This document shows positions 34,133-42,443 of a stretch of DNA of 64,000 bases, piece after piece (within the stretch, counting starts at the first letter, position 1; every line of letters begins with the position of its first letter). Below the pieces are notes generated by a model. The model saw only the letters and a list, made by a program, of their open reading frames with translations, was not told the origin of the DNA and did no database searches. The DNA is from Streptomyces zingiberis. GTDB taxonomy: Bacteria; Actinomycetota; Actinomycetes; Streptomycetales; Streptomycetaceae. The stretch lies in assembly GCF_012034935.1 (NCBI RefSeq), contig NZ_JAATEN010000007.1:124001-188000 (forward strand), given 5' to 3'. The translations under genes were made by a program, and so were the position numbers.

Positions 34133-34525
34133 GTGGTGACCAAGCACCCCGCCCGTGATCCGGCCGACACGGATCTCACCCGCGCCGACTCGCTGGCCCG
34201 TGAGGTCTTCGCGGGCGTGGCCAACAAATGGGCGTTGCTGCTCATCAACGTCCTGGCCGACCGCACCCTGCGGTTCACCGAGTTGCAGAGGCAGGTCGGG
34301 GGCATCAGCCACAAGATGCTGTCTCAGACGCTGCGGCACCTCGAACGGGACGGGCTGGTCGACAGGACCGTTCATCCGGTGGTGCCGCCACGGGTCGAGT
34401 ACCGCCTCACCGAAGCCGGCCAGGCACTGCGCGCCACGATCAACGGCATGTGCGCCTGGACCCGCACCTATCTGGACCACATCGAGGAGGCTCGGCGCCG
34501 GTTCGACTCGGCCCGTGCGATGTGA
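34133..34525 (+). CDS. HxlR family transcriptional regulator
   Basis: A 130-residue winged-helix protein. The HxlR pattern is clear: A-N-K-W-A-L-L-L-I-N-V-L, R-F-T-E-L-Q-R-Q-V-G-G-I-S-H-K-M-L-S-Q-T-L and Y-R-L-T-E-A-G. HxlR proteins bind as dimers and often sense aldehydes or quinones through cysteine. Here the only Cys is in M-C-A-W near the C-terminus. The start is GTG 34133 or 34136. The divergent VOC gene is the likely target. The shared 111-bp promoter is AT-richer than average. Confidence 0.88.
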   Translation: MVTKHPARDPADTDLTRADSLAREVFAGVANKWALLLINVLADRTLRFTELQRQVGGISHKMLSQTLRHLERDGLVDRTVHPVVPPRVEYRLTEAGQALRATINGMCAWTRTYLDHIEEARRRFDSARAM

Positions 34526-34594
34526 CGCGGCCGAACGGGAACAGCCGGACCGGTCATGGCCGGGTCCGTGGCGAAGGAACCACGAACCGCCCCC

Positions 34595-35512
34595 TCAGAG
34601 ATGCTTCCCGTAGAACCCGGCGAGGCGTTCCACGGCGGCGTCGACGTACTCGGGCTCGTCGTACATCTCGTAGTGGCCCGCGCCGTCGATCACCATCAGG
34701 TCGACGGGGTTGGGGGCCCTCTTCCACAGCTCCATGCCGGCCTCGTACTGGCCGGTGTTGCCGGTGCGCCCGGCGAGGACGATCTGCAACGGCTGGGTCA
34801 GGAGTTCCTCGACCAGGTGGAACGCGTCGTAGCCCAGCAGGAGGGAGTCACCGCGCGCGAGGCGGCGGTTGGTGGAGTACGCGTTGCGGCCGCGTTCGGT
34901 GCGGTAGTACCTGACGGCCTGGGTGGTGTCGATGTCGGTCAGGCCGGCCGCCACGGCGTCCTCCGGGGTGTCGGGCAGCCAGTTCACCCGGGTCATCTCG
35001 CCGGAGCGGGCCTCTTCGAGACGTGCGGCGGCGAGGGCGTCGAGCGCGGCGGCCGGGCCGCCGGGCGGGAAGCCGCGGAACGAGGTGCCCATGTTGCCCG
35101 GGACGACCGTGCCGACCGCCTTGATGCGGTGGTCGGTGCGGGCGGTGTGCACGGCGTACCCGCCACCGGCGCAGATGCCGAGGACGCCGATGCGCCGCGG
35201 GTCGATCCCGGGGATCGTGGTGAGCGCGTCCAGGGCGTAGGAGATGTCCTCGCCGCGGCGGTACGGGTCTTCGAGGTCGCGGGGCTCTCCTCCGCTCCGG
35301 CCCTGGTGGGCGGGGTCGAAGACGAGCGCCGCGATGCCGCGGGCGGCGAGGCGGGCGGCGTAGGTGGCGCCGATCTGCTCCTTCACGCTGCTGCCGGGGG
35401 TCGACAGCACCACCGCGCGCAGGGGCGCGGCACTGCCGGTGGTGGCGTCGGGCAGGTGGAGGTGGGCGTCGAGTTCGACGGGACCGCGCGGGATCCTGAA
35501 GTGCTGAGGCAC
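34595..35512 (-). CDS. Alpha/beta hydrolase (dienelactone hydrolase-like)
   Basis: A 305-residue alpha/beta hydrolase. The oxyanion part is V-L-S-T-P-G-S-S, the nucleophile elbow position reads G-I-C-A-G-G (Cys instead of Ser), and the catalytic His lies in G-A-G-H-Y-E-M-Y. The Cys nucleophile suggests a dienelactone-hydrolase-like or polyketide-type hydrolase rather than a simple esterase. GTG 35512 has AAGGG 8 bp upstream; GTG 35521 is an alternative. It is divergent from a MarR regulator with repeat sequences between them. Confidence 0.8.
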   Translation of the reverse strand: MPQHFRIPRGPVELDAHLHLPDATTGSAAPLRAVVLSTPGSSVKEQIGATYAARLAARGIAALVFDPAHQGRSGGEPRDLEDPYRRGEDISYALDALTTIPGIDPRRIGVLGICAGGGYAVHTARTDHRIKAVGTVVPGNMGTSFRGFPPGGPAAALDALAAARLEEARSGEMTRVNWLPDTPEDAVAAGLTDIDTTQAVRYYRTERGRNAYSTNRRLARGDSLLLGYDAFHLVEELLTQPLQIVLAGRTGNTGQYEAGMELWKRAPNPVDLMVIDGAGHYEMYDEPEYVDAAVERLAGFYGKHL

Positions 35513-35568
35513 GTGTGGCACCCTTCGTGAGGTCGTCGTTCCGTGGCTGCGCAGTACGGCACAGCTAT

Positions 35569-35590
35569 TAGTACAGCTTGGAACTAGTAC
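35569..35590. promoter_or_regulatory. Paired TAGTAC sites in the hydrolase/MarR promoter
   Basis: TAGTAC occurs at 35569-35574 and 35585-35590, 16 bp apart centre to centre, in an AT-rich patch between two divergent starts. The flanks ATTAGTAC and ACTAGTAC extend the match. This is a plausible binding site for the MarR-type regulator encoded 31 bp downstream. Confidence 0.5.
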
Positions 35591-35620
35591 GAAACGGTAG
35601 CACTTGAAGGAGGATCCCGC

Positions 35621-36055
35621 ATGCCCGTCGACGGGGCACGGCTGTGGACGCTGAACCAGCGGCTGCTGGGTGCCGTGATGGACGCCTGCGCACAGGAGCT
35701 GGCCGGGTGCGGGCTGGAGACCAAGGAGTTCTTCGTCCTGGCCGAGGTGGAGGCCTCGCCGTACCCGGCGCGGATCGCGACGGCGCTGCTGCTGCCCAAG
35801 GCGAGCGTGACCGTCTATGTCCGCAACCTCGTCGCCAAGGGCTTCATCCGCCGCGAGATCGACGAGACCGACCTGCGGCGCCATCGGCTCGTCCTGACCC
35901 CCGAGGGCACCCGGGCGCGCGATCGGGCCCTGGCGGCCCTCGCGGCGGAGTACGACCGCAGGCTGGCGCGGGTCACCCCCCGGGACCGCGCCGAACTGCT
36001 CCGCATCCTCACGGCGATGCTCACCCCGCCCGCGCAGGACCGGGACCGCGACTGA
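35621..36055 (+). CDS. MarR family transcriptional regulator
   Basis: A 144-residue winged-helix protein: L-E-T-K-E-F-F-V-L-A-E-V, then I-A-T-A-L-L-L-P-K-A-S-V-T-V-Y-V as recognition helix and R-R-E-I-D-E-T-D-L-R-R-H as wing, matching MarR. It probably represses the divergent hydrolase and is released by a small ligand. ATG 35621 has a strong GAAGGAGG site. The last residues (P-A-Q-D-R-D-R-D) are low in complexity. Confidence 0.88.
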   Translation: MPVDGARLWTLNQRLLGAVMDACAQELAGCGLETKEFFVLAEVEASPYPARIATALLLPKASVTVYVRNLVAKGFIRREIDETDLRRHRLVLTPEGTRARDRALAALAAEYDRRLARVTPRDRAELLRILTAMLTPPAQDRDRD

Positions 36056-36149
36056 CCCGTCCGTTCGGCGCGCCGCCCCGGCCGGGCGCCCGCGTCGCGC
36101 CTTTCCGGCCGCGACGACAACGGGCGTCCGGCACCGGCGGGACGGCGCA

Positions 36150-36191
36150 CCCGTGGCCCGGCCGCGAGGCGGGGAGCGGCCGGGCCACGGG
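36150..36191. terminator. Strong 16-bp hairpin between convergent genes
   Basis: CCCGTGGCCCGGCCGC (36150-36165) pairs perfectly with GCGGCCGGGCCACGGG (36176-36191) around a 10-base loop, between the MarR stop and the cellulase stop. It can serve both genes. Confidence 0.8.
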
Positions 36192-36250
36192 GTCCCGAGG
36201 GAGCGGGGCTGTGAGGTTGGGGGTGTGAGGCGGAGGTGTGAGGCGGGGCG

Positions 36251-37216
36251 TCAGTAGCCGTAGATCATCTTGTAGGCCACCTCGGGCAGGAACTGACCGG
36301 CCGAGGAGCCGGACCCGACGCCGCAGTTGCCGTCGGACTCACCCGGCACCTTGATCCACAGCAGCATCTCGGCGCCGCCGCCCTGCTGGGTGGGCGTACC
36401 GATGCGCCGGCCGCCAGGGTTGCACCACTCGCCGCTCGCGCCGTTGCCGTTGCGGCTGGTGTCGACGACGAACGGCTTGGTGTAGCCGTAGCGGGACGCC
36501 AGCTCGTTGTTGACGGCGTTGCCGTAGGCGGTGTTCTGGGAGGTGGTGTAGTAGTTGGAGACGTTCAGCGAGAAGCCGCGGGCCTGCCGGAGCCCGGCGT
36601 CGTGCAGCCGGCGGGCCATGGTCGCCGCGTCGGCCCAGCCCGGGTTGCCGGCGTCCATGTAGACCCAGGTGTTGGGGGCCTGGCGGCCGAACTCGGAGAC
36701 GGCGCCGCTGAGCATGGACTGGCGCTCGTTGATCTGCGCCTGGTTCATGCACCCGTAGTCGCCGAGGGAGTCCGGCTCCAGGATGACGACGGCCGGGCGC
36801 TGGCCGATGCCACCGGCGAACTGGGAGACCCAGCTCTGATAGGCGGACGGCGAGGAGGCCCCACCGGCGGAGTGCCCGCCGCAGTAGTCGCGGTTGTACA
36901 CGTTGTAGGCGACCATGATCGGCAGCTTGTCCTGGCTGTCCGCGGCGCTCGCGTACCCCCCGGCGGCGGAGGAGATGTTGCCGCTCCAGGAACCGAACCA
37001 GCGGGCCGTCGGGGTGTTGGCTATCGAGGAGTTGATCGCGGAGGCCCGGCCGTCGCCCGGGTTGGCGGCGGTCCACTGCTTGGCGCTGGAGTTGGGGTCC
37101 ACGTAGAACCCGTTGGTCATGGTGGTCGGGTCGGCCGCGTGGGCGGGCGGGGCGAGGGCGAGCGCGAGCGGCAGGGTCAACAGCGCGGTTGCCAGGGTGC
37201 GGAGACTGCGGCGCAT
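36251..37216 (-). CDS. Secreted GH6 cellulase
   Basis: A 321-residue glycoside hydrolase family 6 protein that cleaves beta-1,4-glucan outside the cell. A twin-Arg-free signal peptide (M-R-R-S-L-R then a hydrophobic run ending A-H-A-A) should be cut near residue 27. The catalytic region shows I-L-E-P-D-S-L-G-D (acid), V-Y-M-D-A-G-N-P-G-W and V-D-T-S-R-N-G-N-G, all GH6 hallmarks, and L-W-I-K-V-P-G-E-S-D-G near the end. There is no cellulose-binding module, so it is the short form. CebR-like boxes lie just upstream and a CebR-like gene is divergent. Confidence 0.92.
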   Translation of the reverse strand: MRRSLRTLATALLTLPLALALAPPAHAADPTTMTNGFYVDPNSSAKQWTAANPGDGRASAINSSIANTPTARWFGSWSGNISSAAGGYASAADSQDKLPIMVAYNVYNRDYCGGHSAGGASSPSAYQSWVSQFAGGIGQRPAVVILEPDSLGDYGCMNQAQINERQSMLSGAVSEFGRQAPNTWVYMDAGNPGWADAATMARRLHDAGLRQARGFSLNVSNYYTTSQNTAYGNAVNNELASRYGYTKPFVVDTSRNGNGASGEWCNPGGRRIGTPTQQGGGAEMLLWIKVPGESDGNCGVGSGSSAGQFLPEVAYKMIYGY

Positions 37217-37368
37217 GTCGGTACCTCGGTTTCGTGGGGGATGCGCCGCCCGCCCTCGTCCCGGGCGTGCGGCGCGCTGGAGGCTGGCGGAGCGCGGTGG
37301 TCCGGCGGCCCCACCCGGTGAACGGGCACTCCCGGCGGGGACGCCGTGCGCGAGGAGACGGCGGAGAC

Positions 37369-37519
37369 TGGAAGCGCTCCCAACTGGAAGCGTTTCCAGC
37401 GCTGTTCCCCGGCATGTGACCGGTATGGTTGTGCCGTTCTGTTTCCCCTGTCAAGGGTCCGGTGTCAGGGATCGGCAAGGTGGCCGGAGGTGGCGGGGGT
37501 AAGACTGGAAGCGGTCCCA
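37369..37519. promoter_or_regulatory. Three CebR-like operators
   Basis: Three 14-bp boxes related to TGGGAGCGCTCCCA are seen: TGGAAGCGCTCCCA (37369-37382), TGGAAGCGTTTCCA (37385-37398) and TGGAAGCGGTCCCA (37506-37519). The first two, one helical turn and a half apart, face the cellulase. The third is nearer the LacI-type gene and suggests self-control. Known CebR boxes are released by cellobiose or cellotriose; the same ligand is inferred here. Confidence 0.75.
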
Positions 37520-37646
37520 GTTTCGTCGGCCGCCCCTGTCCGGCTCCCCTCCGCCGGGCCGGGCGGCCGGATGAGCGAGGATGACGAGGGCGACGAGGGT
37601 GACGAGGCCGGGCGGCCGTCCGGCCGACCGCGAGAGGATCCAGCCG

Positions 37647-38660
37647 ATGACCGAGGACGCTCCGCGCCGGCAGCCGACGCTCGACGAGGTGGCCGGGCTC
37701 GCCGGCGTGTCCCGCTCCGTGGCCTCGCGGGCCCTGAACAACGCCCCGCACGTCAGCCGGGCCAAGCGCGAGGCGGTCGAACGGGCCGTGCGGCACCTCG
37801 GCTACGTGCCCAACCCGTCCGCCCGGGCGCTGGCCACCCGGCAGAAGGGGGTGGCGGCCCTGGTGATCTCGGGCGAGGACCCGTCGATCTTCGCCGACCC
37901 GTTCTTCGCCCAGGTGATCGTCGGGGCGTCGGCCGCCCTGGACGAGGCGGACCTGCATCTGATGCTCTGTCTGGCCGCCTCCGACCGGGGCCGCAAGCGG
38001 GTGGCGGAACTCCTGCGGTCCCAGGGCGCCGACGGCGTGATGCTGATGGCGCTGCGCGAGGACGACCCGCTGGCCCGGATGGCCGAGGAGGCGCCGATGC
38101 CCGTCGTGTTCGGCGGGCGCCCCGTCGGCCCGGCGCCCCGCTGGTACGTGGACGTCGACAACGCCGGCGGGGCGCGCGAGGCGGTCGAGTATCTCGTCTC
38201 GCTCGGCCGCCGGCGCGTGGCCGCGCTCTGCGGGCGGCTCGACACCGAAGTGGGCCGCGCCCGGTACCGCGGCTACCGCGACGCCCTGCTGGCCGCCGGT
38301 CTCGAACCGCTCCCGCCCCGCGAGGGGGACTTCACCGAGACCGGCGGCGCCGCCGCCATGAGCACCCTGCTGGCGGAACACCCTGACCTGGACGCGGTGT
38401 TCGCCGCCAACGACAACATGGCGGTGGGGGCGCTGCGCACCTTGCGCGGAGCCGGCCGGAGGGTCCCCGGGGACGTCGCCGTGGTCGGCTTCGACGACCT
38501 GGCCCCCGCCGGGGTCTCCGACCCGCCGCTCACCACCGTGCACCAGCCCATACAGGCCCTCGGGCGGGAGATGGCGCGCATGCTCACCGCCCTGATCGGC
38601 GGGCAGACCCCCACCCCGCTGCTCCTGCCCACCCGGCTGGTCGTCCGCGCCAGCGCCTGA
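37647..38660 (+). CDS. cebR: LacI family repressor, CebR-like
   Basis: A 337-residue LacI-type protein. The HTH is T-L-D-E-V-A-G-L-A-G-V-S-R-S-V-A-S-R-A-L-N with the hinge helix N-P-S-A-R-A-L-A, followed by a sugar-binding periplasmic-protein fold (A-N-D-N-M-A-V-G-A-L, V-V-G-F-D-D). ATG 37647 has GAGAGGA upstream; the longer frame from 37581 lacks one. The divergent cellulase and three CebR-type boxes support a CebR-like role. The cebEFG transporter usually found beside cebR is absent, so this may be a CebR paralogue. Confidence 0.8.
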   Translation: MTEDAPRRQPTLDEVAGLAGVSRSVASRALNNAPHVSRAKREAVERAVRHLGYVPNPSARALATRQKGVAALVISGEDPSIFADPFFAQVIVGASAALDEADLHLMLCLAASDRGRKRVAELLRSQGADGVMLMALREDDPLARMAEEAPMPVVFGGRPVGPAPRWYVDVDNAGGAREAVEYLVSLGRRRVAALCGRLDTEVGRARYRGYRDALLAAGLEPLPPREGDFTETGGAAAMSTLLAEHPDLDAVFAANDNMAVGALRTLRGAGRRVPGDVAVVGFDDLAPAGVSDPPLTTVHQPIQALGREMARMLTALIGGQTPTPLLLPTRLVVRASA

Positions 38661-38728
38661 CGGCCGGACGGCCACGGGGCGACGGGCACCCGCCCGCCCG
38701 GCTCGCCTCCTGGGCGGCCGTCAGGCGC
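38653..38728 (+). terminator. Long-loop inverted repeat after the repressor gene
   Basis: GCGCCTGACGGCC (38653-38665, including the stop codon) pairs perfectly with GGCCGTCAGGCGC (38716-38728) across a 50-base loop. It may act as a terminator for the repressor and for the convergent DUF397 gene. Confidence 0.45.
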
Positions 38729-38769
38729 GGTGGCGCCGCCCGCCGTGCGGACGGCACCCCGACGAGGCC

Positions 38770-38964
38770 TCAGCGCCCGGAGGCCGCGAACCGCACGAAC
38801 TGGCCCCAGCCAGGTCGGCCAACCCCGACAGCAGGTCGGCTCACGTCCTTGGAATCCCGCACGTAGACGCCTTGCTCGACGACGGCGACCTCGACGCAGT
38901 CATCGCCCTCGCTGCCGCTGTAACTGGACTTGAACCACACGAGACCCGGCATATCAGCGCTCAT
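38770..38964 (-). CDS. DUF397 protein (second in tandem)
   Basis: A 64-residue DUF397 protein: W-F-K-S-S-Y-S-G-S-E-G-D-D-C-V-E-V-A, then V-Y-V-R-D-S-K-D, then W-G-Q-F-V-R-F-A. DUF397 proteins are small actinobacterial partners of HTH/DUF5753 regulators and some behave like antitoxin- or toxin-like factors. ATG 38964 with GAGGAG is chosen over the longer frame. It is a near copy of the gene upstream. Confidence 0.85.
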   Translation of the reverse strand: MSADMPGLVWFKSSYSGSEGDDCVEVAVVEQGVYVRDSKDVSRPAVGVGRPGWGQFVRFAASGR

Positions 38965-39031
38965 GACACTCCTCGCAGTCGCTCCGGAAGGCCCCTGGAC
39001 TCCGGCCGATTTCAAGTCGGTCGACGCAACC

Positions 39032-39223
39032 TCAGTGCTCCGAGGCGAACCGCAGGAACCGGTCCCAGCCTTCGCGGCCGACCGCGAAGGCCGGGACACT
39101 CACATCCTTGGAATCGCGGACGTGGACGGCCTGTCCGGTGATCGCGACCTCCACACAGCTGTCACCCTGACTGCCGCTGAAACTTGACTTGAACCACACG
39201 AGATCCGGCATAGCAGCGCTCAT
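39032..39223 (-). CDS. DUF397 protein (first in tandem)
   Basis: A 63-residue DUF397 protein: W-F-K-S-S-F-S-G-S-Q-G-D-S-C-V-E-V-A, V-H-V-R-D-S-K-D and W-D-R-F-L-R-F-A. The start ATG overlaps the last codon region of the upstream HTH gene (4 bp), so the two are coupled. The duplicated copy follows 67 bp downstream, with matching start-region DNA (GGAGTGTCATGAGCGCTG), which points to a recent tandem duplication. Confidence 0.87.
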   Translation of the reverse strand: MSAAMPDLVWFKSSFSGSQGDSCVEVAITGQAVHVRDSKDVSVPAFAVGREGWDRFLRFASEH

Positions 39224-40134
39224 GACACTCCTCGCAGTCGCTCCAGAAGGTCCCTGGACTCCGTAGGGCCCAGGGCCTGCGAGCGCAGTGTGTCATAGCG
39301 CCGGCAGAGCAGACTCACCTCTTTCCGGTCGGAGATCAGCCGCCCGTTCTGCTGCCCCTCGGAGTAACCGAGCCTCCGCCCCTCCAGCGTCTCCAGCACT
39401 TGCAATGGCCCGTCCAGGCAGGCGTGCAGCCCGCTTTCCAGTGGCACCACCTGAAGCGTCACGTTGCGAGGAGCCGTGCGCTCGAGGACGTGGTCGATCA
39501 GTTCGCGCGTCGCCTCCGCGTCACCGAACCGCCGCCGGAACACGTGCTCCTCGACGATGAAGCTGAACGGCACCGTCGGCCGTTCCCGCATCGTCGCCTG
39601 TCGTTCCATCCGGGCGACGAACTGGGCTTCCAGCTCCTCGTCGGTCCGCAGCGGGATCGTGCCCTCGATCACCGCCCGGGCGTACGCCTCCGATTGCAGC
39701 AGCCCCGGTACCAGCCGGCACTCGTACGTGCACAGGCTCACCGCGTCCCGTTCCAGCCGTGCCCAGCGCCGGAACCAGGCGGCGAGGCCCACCTCGCCCC
39801 GGGTGAGGTGACGGGCCGCCTTCCGCAGCGCGCCGGTGTTGCCGAGCGCCTCCTCGGCGCGTTCGACGAACGCCTCGTCCGGCATCCGCCGCCCCAGCTC
39901 CACCGACTCCACGGTGTGCCTGGAGTACTGCACCCGCGTGCTCAGCTCCACCCGGCTGAGCCCCGCGTGTTCGCGCAACGCCTGGACGACCGCGCCGAAC
40001 GTGCGCAGACTGTCCGACGGATGCGGCTCGCGTTCCCACTCCCCCGCCGTCCCGCTCCCCGGTTCCGGCCGCGTGCCGACGCCCCCGCCGTCGCACTCGG
40101 CCTCCGCCGCCGCGTCCCCACCGACGATCTCCAT
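39220..40134 (-). CDS. HTH/DUF5753 regulator (first copy)
   Basis: A 304-residue regulator. Residues ~45-100 are an XRE helix-turn-helix (F-G-A-V-V-Q-A-L-R-E-H-A-G-L-S, Y-S-R-H-T-V-E-S-V-E-L-G-R-R-M-P). The rest is DUF5753 (E-C-R-L-V-P-G-L-L-Q-S-E-A-Y-A-R, I-V-E-E-H-V-F-R-R-R). Such proteins act with a DUF397 partner, as in the WhiJ/AbaA-like loci that affect development. ATG 40134 has GAGAGAGG. It shares its promoter region with a divergent ATPase gene. A full paralogue lies at 56.9 kb. Confidence 0.88.
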   Translation of the reverse strand: MEIVGGDAAAEAECDGGGVGTRPEPGSGTAGEWEREPHPSDSLRTFGAVVQALREHAGLSRVELSTRVQYSRHTVESVELGRRMPDEAFVERAEEALGNTGALRKAARHLTRGEVGLAAWFRRWARLERDAVSLCTYECRLVPGLLQSEAYARAVIEGTIPLRTDEELEAQFVARMERQATMRERPTVPFSFIVEEHVFRRRFGDAEATRELIDHVLERTAPRNVTLQVVPLESGLHACLDGPLQVLETLEGRRLGYSEGQQNGRLISDRKEVSLLCRRYDTLRSQALGPTESRDLLERLRGVS

Positions 40135-40185
40135 GCGCCGCCCTCTCTCCGTACCGCGCCACCGCGACGGCCCGTTCCGGCCGCC

Positions 40186-40273
40186 GCACTCGGCATACGG
40201 CACTCAGCGTGACGGAAACAAGTGCGTACCGTCCACCCTCTGTGCCCGTACACGCACTCCGCGTACGGAGTGC
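40186..40273. promoter_or_regulatory. Palindromes between the HTH and ATPase genes
   Basis: At 40254-40273 GCACTCCG-CGTA-CGGAGTGC is a perfect 8-bp inverted repeat. At 40186-40205 a related site reads GCACTCGGCATACGGCACTC. Both lie between the divergent starts at 40134 and 40315. A similar motif precedes the paralogous HTH gene at 56764-56783. These are likely operators of the HTH/DUF5753 protein. Confidence 0.6.
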
Positions 40274-40314
40274 CGCGCTCGCACGTGGGCCGTCCCGGCC
40301 GTCACGCTGGCGTC

Positions 40315-40833
40315 ATGAACCACGCGACGTCCCAAGTGGACTCCCCCGCCTGCACGTTTACCCAGCTGCTCTCGGCGACGCGGCGCGGCGCGCGGCTGGC
40401 GCGGCTGCTCGGCGTGAACCAGCTCCGAACGTGGGGCGTCCCGGAGAACCTTACGGAGCGTGCCGAACTGGTGGTCGCGGAACTCGCGGGGAACGCCGCC
40501 CTCCACGGCCTCCTGCCGGGCCGCGGCTTCCGGCTCACGCTCACCTACGAGGCGGCGGCCGGGCGTCTGCGCGTCGAGGTCACCGATGCGCGCGGGGACC
40601 GGCTCCCCCGCCTCGTCCCGGCGGAGGACGAGCCGGACGGGCCCGGCTGTCCGGGCGGGCCCGGCTGTCCGGGCGGCTCGGGCGGGCCGGACGGGCCGCG
40701 CGACGGCGGGCGCGGGCTGCTGCTGGTCGCCGCCCTGGCCGACCACTGGGAGACCGTCCCCCACCCACCCGGTGGCAAGACGGTCCGCGCGCTGCTCACG
40801 GTCCCGGGCCCGAGGCGCGCCCCGGGACGGTGA
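40315..40833 (+). CDS. Small histidine-kinase-like ATP-binding protein
   Basis: A 172-residue GHKL ATPase domain of the anti-sigma (RsbW/SpoIIAB-like) type: V-V-A-E-L-A-G-N-A-A-L-H-G as N-box, V-E-V-T-D-A-R-G as G1, and G-R-G-L-L-L-V-A-A-L-A as G2. A Gly/Pro/Cys-rich insert (G-C-P-G-G repeats) sits between G1 and G2. It is often the third partner of HTH/DUF397 groups in Streptomyces. ATG 40315 lacks a strong ribosome site and lies 42 bp beyond a palindrome. Kinase activity towards an anti-anti-sigma factor is possible but unproven. Confidence 0.8.
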   Translation: MNHATSQVDSPACTFTQLLSATRRGARLARLLGVNQLRTWGVPENLTERAELVVAELAGNAALHGLLPGRGFRLTLTYEAAAGRLRVEVTDARGDRLPRLVPAEDEPDGPGCPGGPGCPGGSGGPDGPRDGGRGLLLVAALADHWETVPHPPGGKTVRALLTVPGPRRAPGR

Positions 40834-40878
40834 GCGGCACGGGGACGGTGCGCGCCCCGGGGCCGGTGAACGGCACAG

Positions 40879-40927
40879 GGACGCCCCCGGGGGCGGGAGC
40901 GGCGCGCTCCGGCCCCCGGGGGCGTCC
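40879..40927. terminator. 16-bp perfect hairpin, convergent terminator
   Basis: GGACGCCCCCGGGGGC (40879-40894) pairs fully with GCCCCCGGGGGCGTCC (40912-40927) between the ATPase stop and the tyrS stop. It can end both transcripts. Confidence 0.85.
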
Positions 40928-40934
40928 GGGTGTC

Positions 40935-42203
40935 TCAGGCCCCGGTGACCTCGACGGCCGCCAGGTTCTTCTTGCCCCTGCGCAGCACCAGCCAGCGGCC
41001 GTGGAGCAGTTCACCGGGGGTGACCACCGCGTCCTCGGCGGTCACCTTCGCGTTGTTCACGTAGGCGCCGCCCTCCTTCACGGTGCGGCGGGCGGCCGAC
41101 TTGCTCGCCACCAGGCCGACCTCCGCGAACAGGTCGGTGACCAGGCCGAGTTCGCCCACCGTGACGTGGGGCAGCTCGGCGACGGCGGCCGCCAGCGTCG
41201 CCTCGTCGAGCGCGGCGAGCTCGCCCTGCCCGAAGAGCGCCTTCGACGCGGCGATCACGGCGGCGCACTGGCCGGCGCCGTGCACCAGCGTGGTCAGCTC
41301 CTCGGCGAGGGCGCGCTGCGCGGCGCGGGCCTGCGGCCGCTCCTCGGTCATCCGCTCCAGCTCCTCCAGCTCCTCGCGGGAGCGGAAGGAGAGGATGCGC
41401 GCGTAGCGGGTGACGTCGCGGTCGTCGGTGTTCAGCCAGAACTGGTAGAAGGCGTACGGGGTGGTCATCTCCGGGTCGAGCCAGAGCGCGCCGGTCTCCG
41501 TCTTGCCGAACTTGGTGCCGTCCGCCTTCGTCATCAGCGGGGTGGCGAGCGCGTGCACCTCGGCCCCCGGCTCCAGGCGGTGGATCAGGTCCAGGCCGGC
41601 GGTGAGGTTGCCCCACTGGTCGCTGCCACCGGTCTGGAGCGTGCAGCCGTAGCGCCGGTACAGCTCGCGGAAGTCCATGGCCTGGAGGAGCTGGTAGCTG
41701 AACTCCGTGTAGCTGATGCCCTGGTCGGAGGCGAGGCGCTGGGCGACCGAGTCCTTGGTGAGCATCTTGTTCACGCGGAAGTGCTTGCCGATGTCCCGCA
41801 GGAACTCGATCACGGTCAGGCCCGCGGTCCAGTCCATGTTGTTGACCATGATGGCCGCGTTGTCGCCCTCGAAGGAGAGGAACGGCTCGATCTGCCCGCG
41901 CAGCCGGCCGACCCACCCCGCGATGGTCTCCGGGTCGTTCAGGGTGCGCTCGGCGGTCGGCCGGGGGTCGCCGATGTGGCCGGTCGCGCCGCCCACGAGC
42001 GCCAGCGGCCGGTGCCCGGCCTGCTGGAGCCGGCGGACGGTGAGGACCTGCACCAGGTGCCCGACGTGCAGACTGGGCGCGGTCGGGTCGAAGCCGCAAT
42101 AGAAGGTGACGGGGCCGTTCGCGAGAGCCTTGCGCAATGCGTCCTCGTCGGTGGACTGGGCGATGAGCCCGCGCCACCGGAACTCGTCGACGATGGCCGT
42201 CAC
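40935..42203 (-). CDS. tyrS: Tyrosyl-tRNA synthetase
   Basis: A 422-residue class I aminoacyl-tRNA synthetase that charges tRNA-Tyr. [15 protein letters not shown] contains the HIGH motif, G-G-S-D-Q-W-G-N is the tyrosine/ATP site, and K-F-G-K-T is the KMSKS loop. The C-terminal S4 RNA-binding domain is present ([14 protein letters not shown]). GTG 42203 has GAGGAGA upstream. This is a housekeeping gene and fixes the region as core chromosome. I looked for a T-box leader and saw none. Confidence 0.96.
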   Translation of the reverse strand: MTAIVDEFRWRGLIAQSTDEDALRKALANGPVTFYCGFDPTAPSLHVGHLVQVLTVRRLQQAGHRPLALVGGATGHIGDPRPTAERTLNDPETIAGWVGRLRGQIEPFLSFEGDNAAIMVNNMDWTAGLTVIEFLRDIGKHFRVNKMLTKDSVAQRLASDQGISYTEFSYQLLQAMDFRELYRRYGCTLQTGGSDQWGNLTAGLDLIHRLEPGAEVHALATPLMTKADGTKFGKTETGALWLDPEMTTPYAFYQFWLNTDDRDVTRYARILSFRSREELEELERMTEERPQARAAQRALAEELTTLVHGAGQCAAVIAASKALFGQGELAALDEATLAAAVAELPHVTVGELGLVTDLFAEVGLVASKSAARRTVKEGGAYVNNAKVTAEDAVVTPGELLHGRWLVLRRGKKNLAAVEVTGA

Positions 42204-42443
42204 GATCCCGTGTCTCCTCGGTTGATGTGTTCGCTGAGGCGGCCAGTGTAGTGCCGCGCCCGTTCGCCCGTGTTTCCGCTGGTCAGCGGATGTGCGAGGA
42301 AAGGCGGGCCCGGCGCTGACGAGCTCCGTCGGCGGGCCCGGGCCGGCCGGAGCCCCTGCCCGGTGGCCCCGTGATCCGCGCGCTCGGTCCCGCCCCGGGC
42401 GCCGGGCGGCCGGGGCGGCTTCCCGGGGCGGGGCCAGGGCCGT
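42204..42443. other. 240-bp gap before tyrS
   Basis: The gap lies between the YihY stop and the tyrS start, both on the minus strand. It is GC-rich, without a gene or perfect hairpin. The tyrS promoter should lie in the AT-richer part at 42210-42290. Confidence 0.35.

Noticed and set aside
42204..42443. T-box leader or riboswitch before tyrS
   Set aside because: I looked for the conserved T-box antiterminator sequence and a competing hairpin on the minus strand and found neither.
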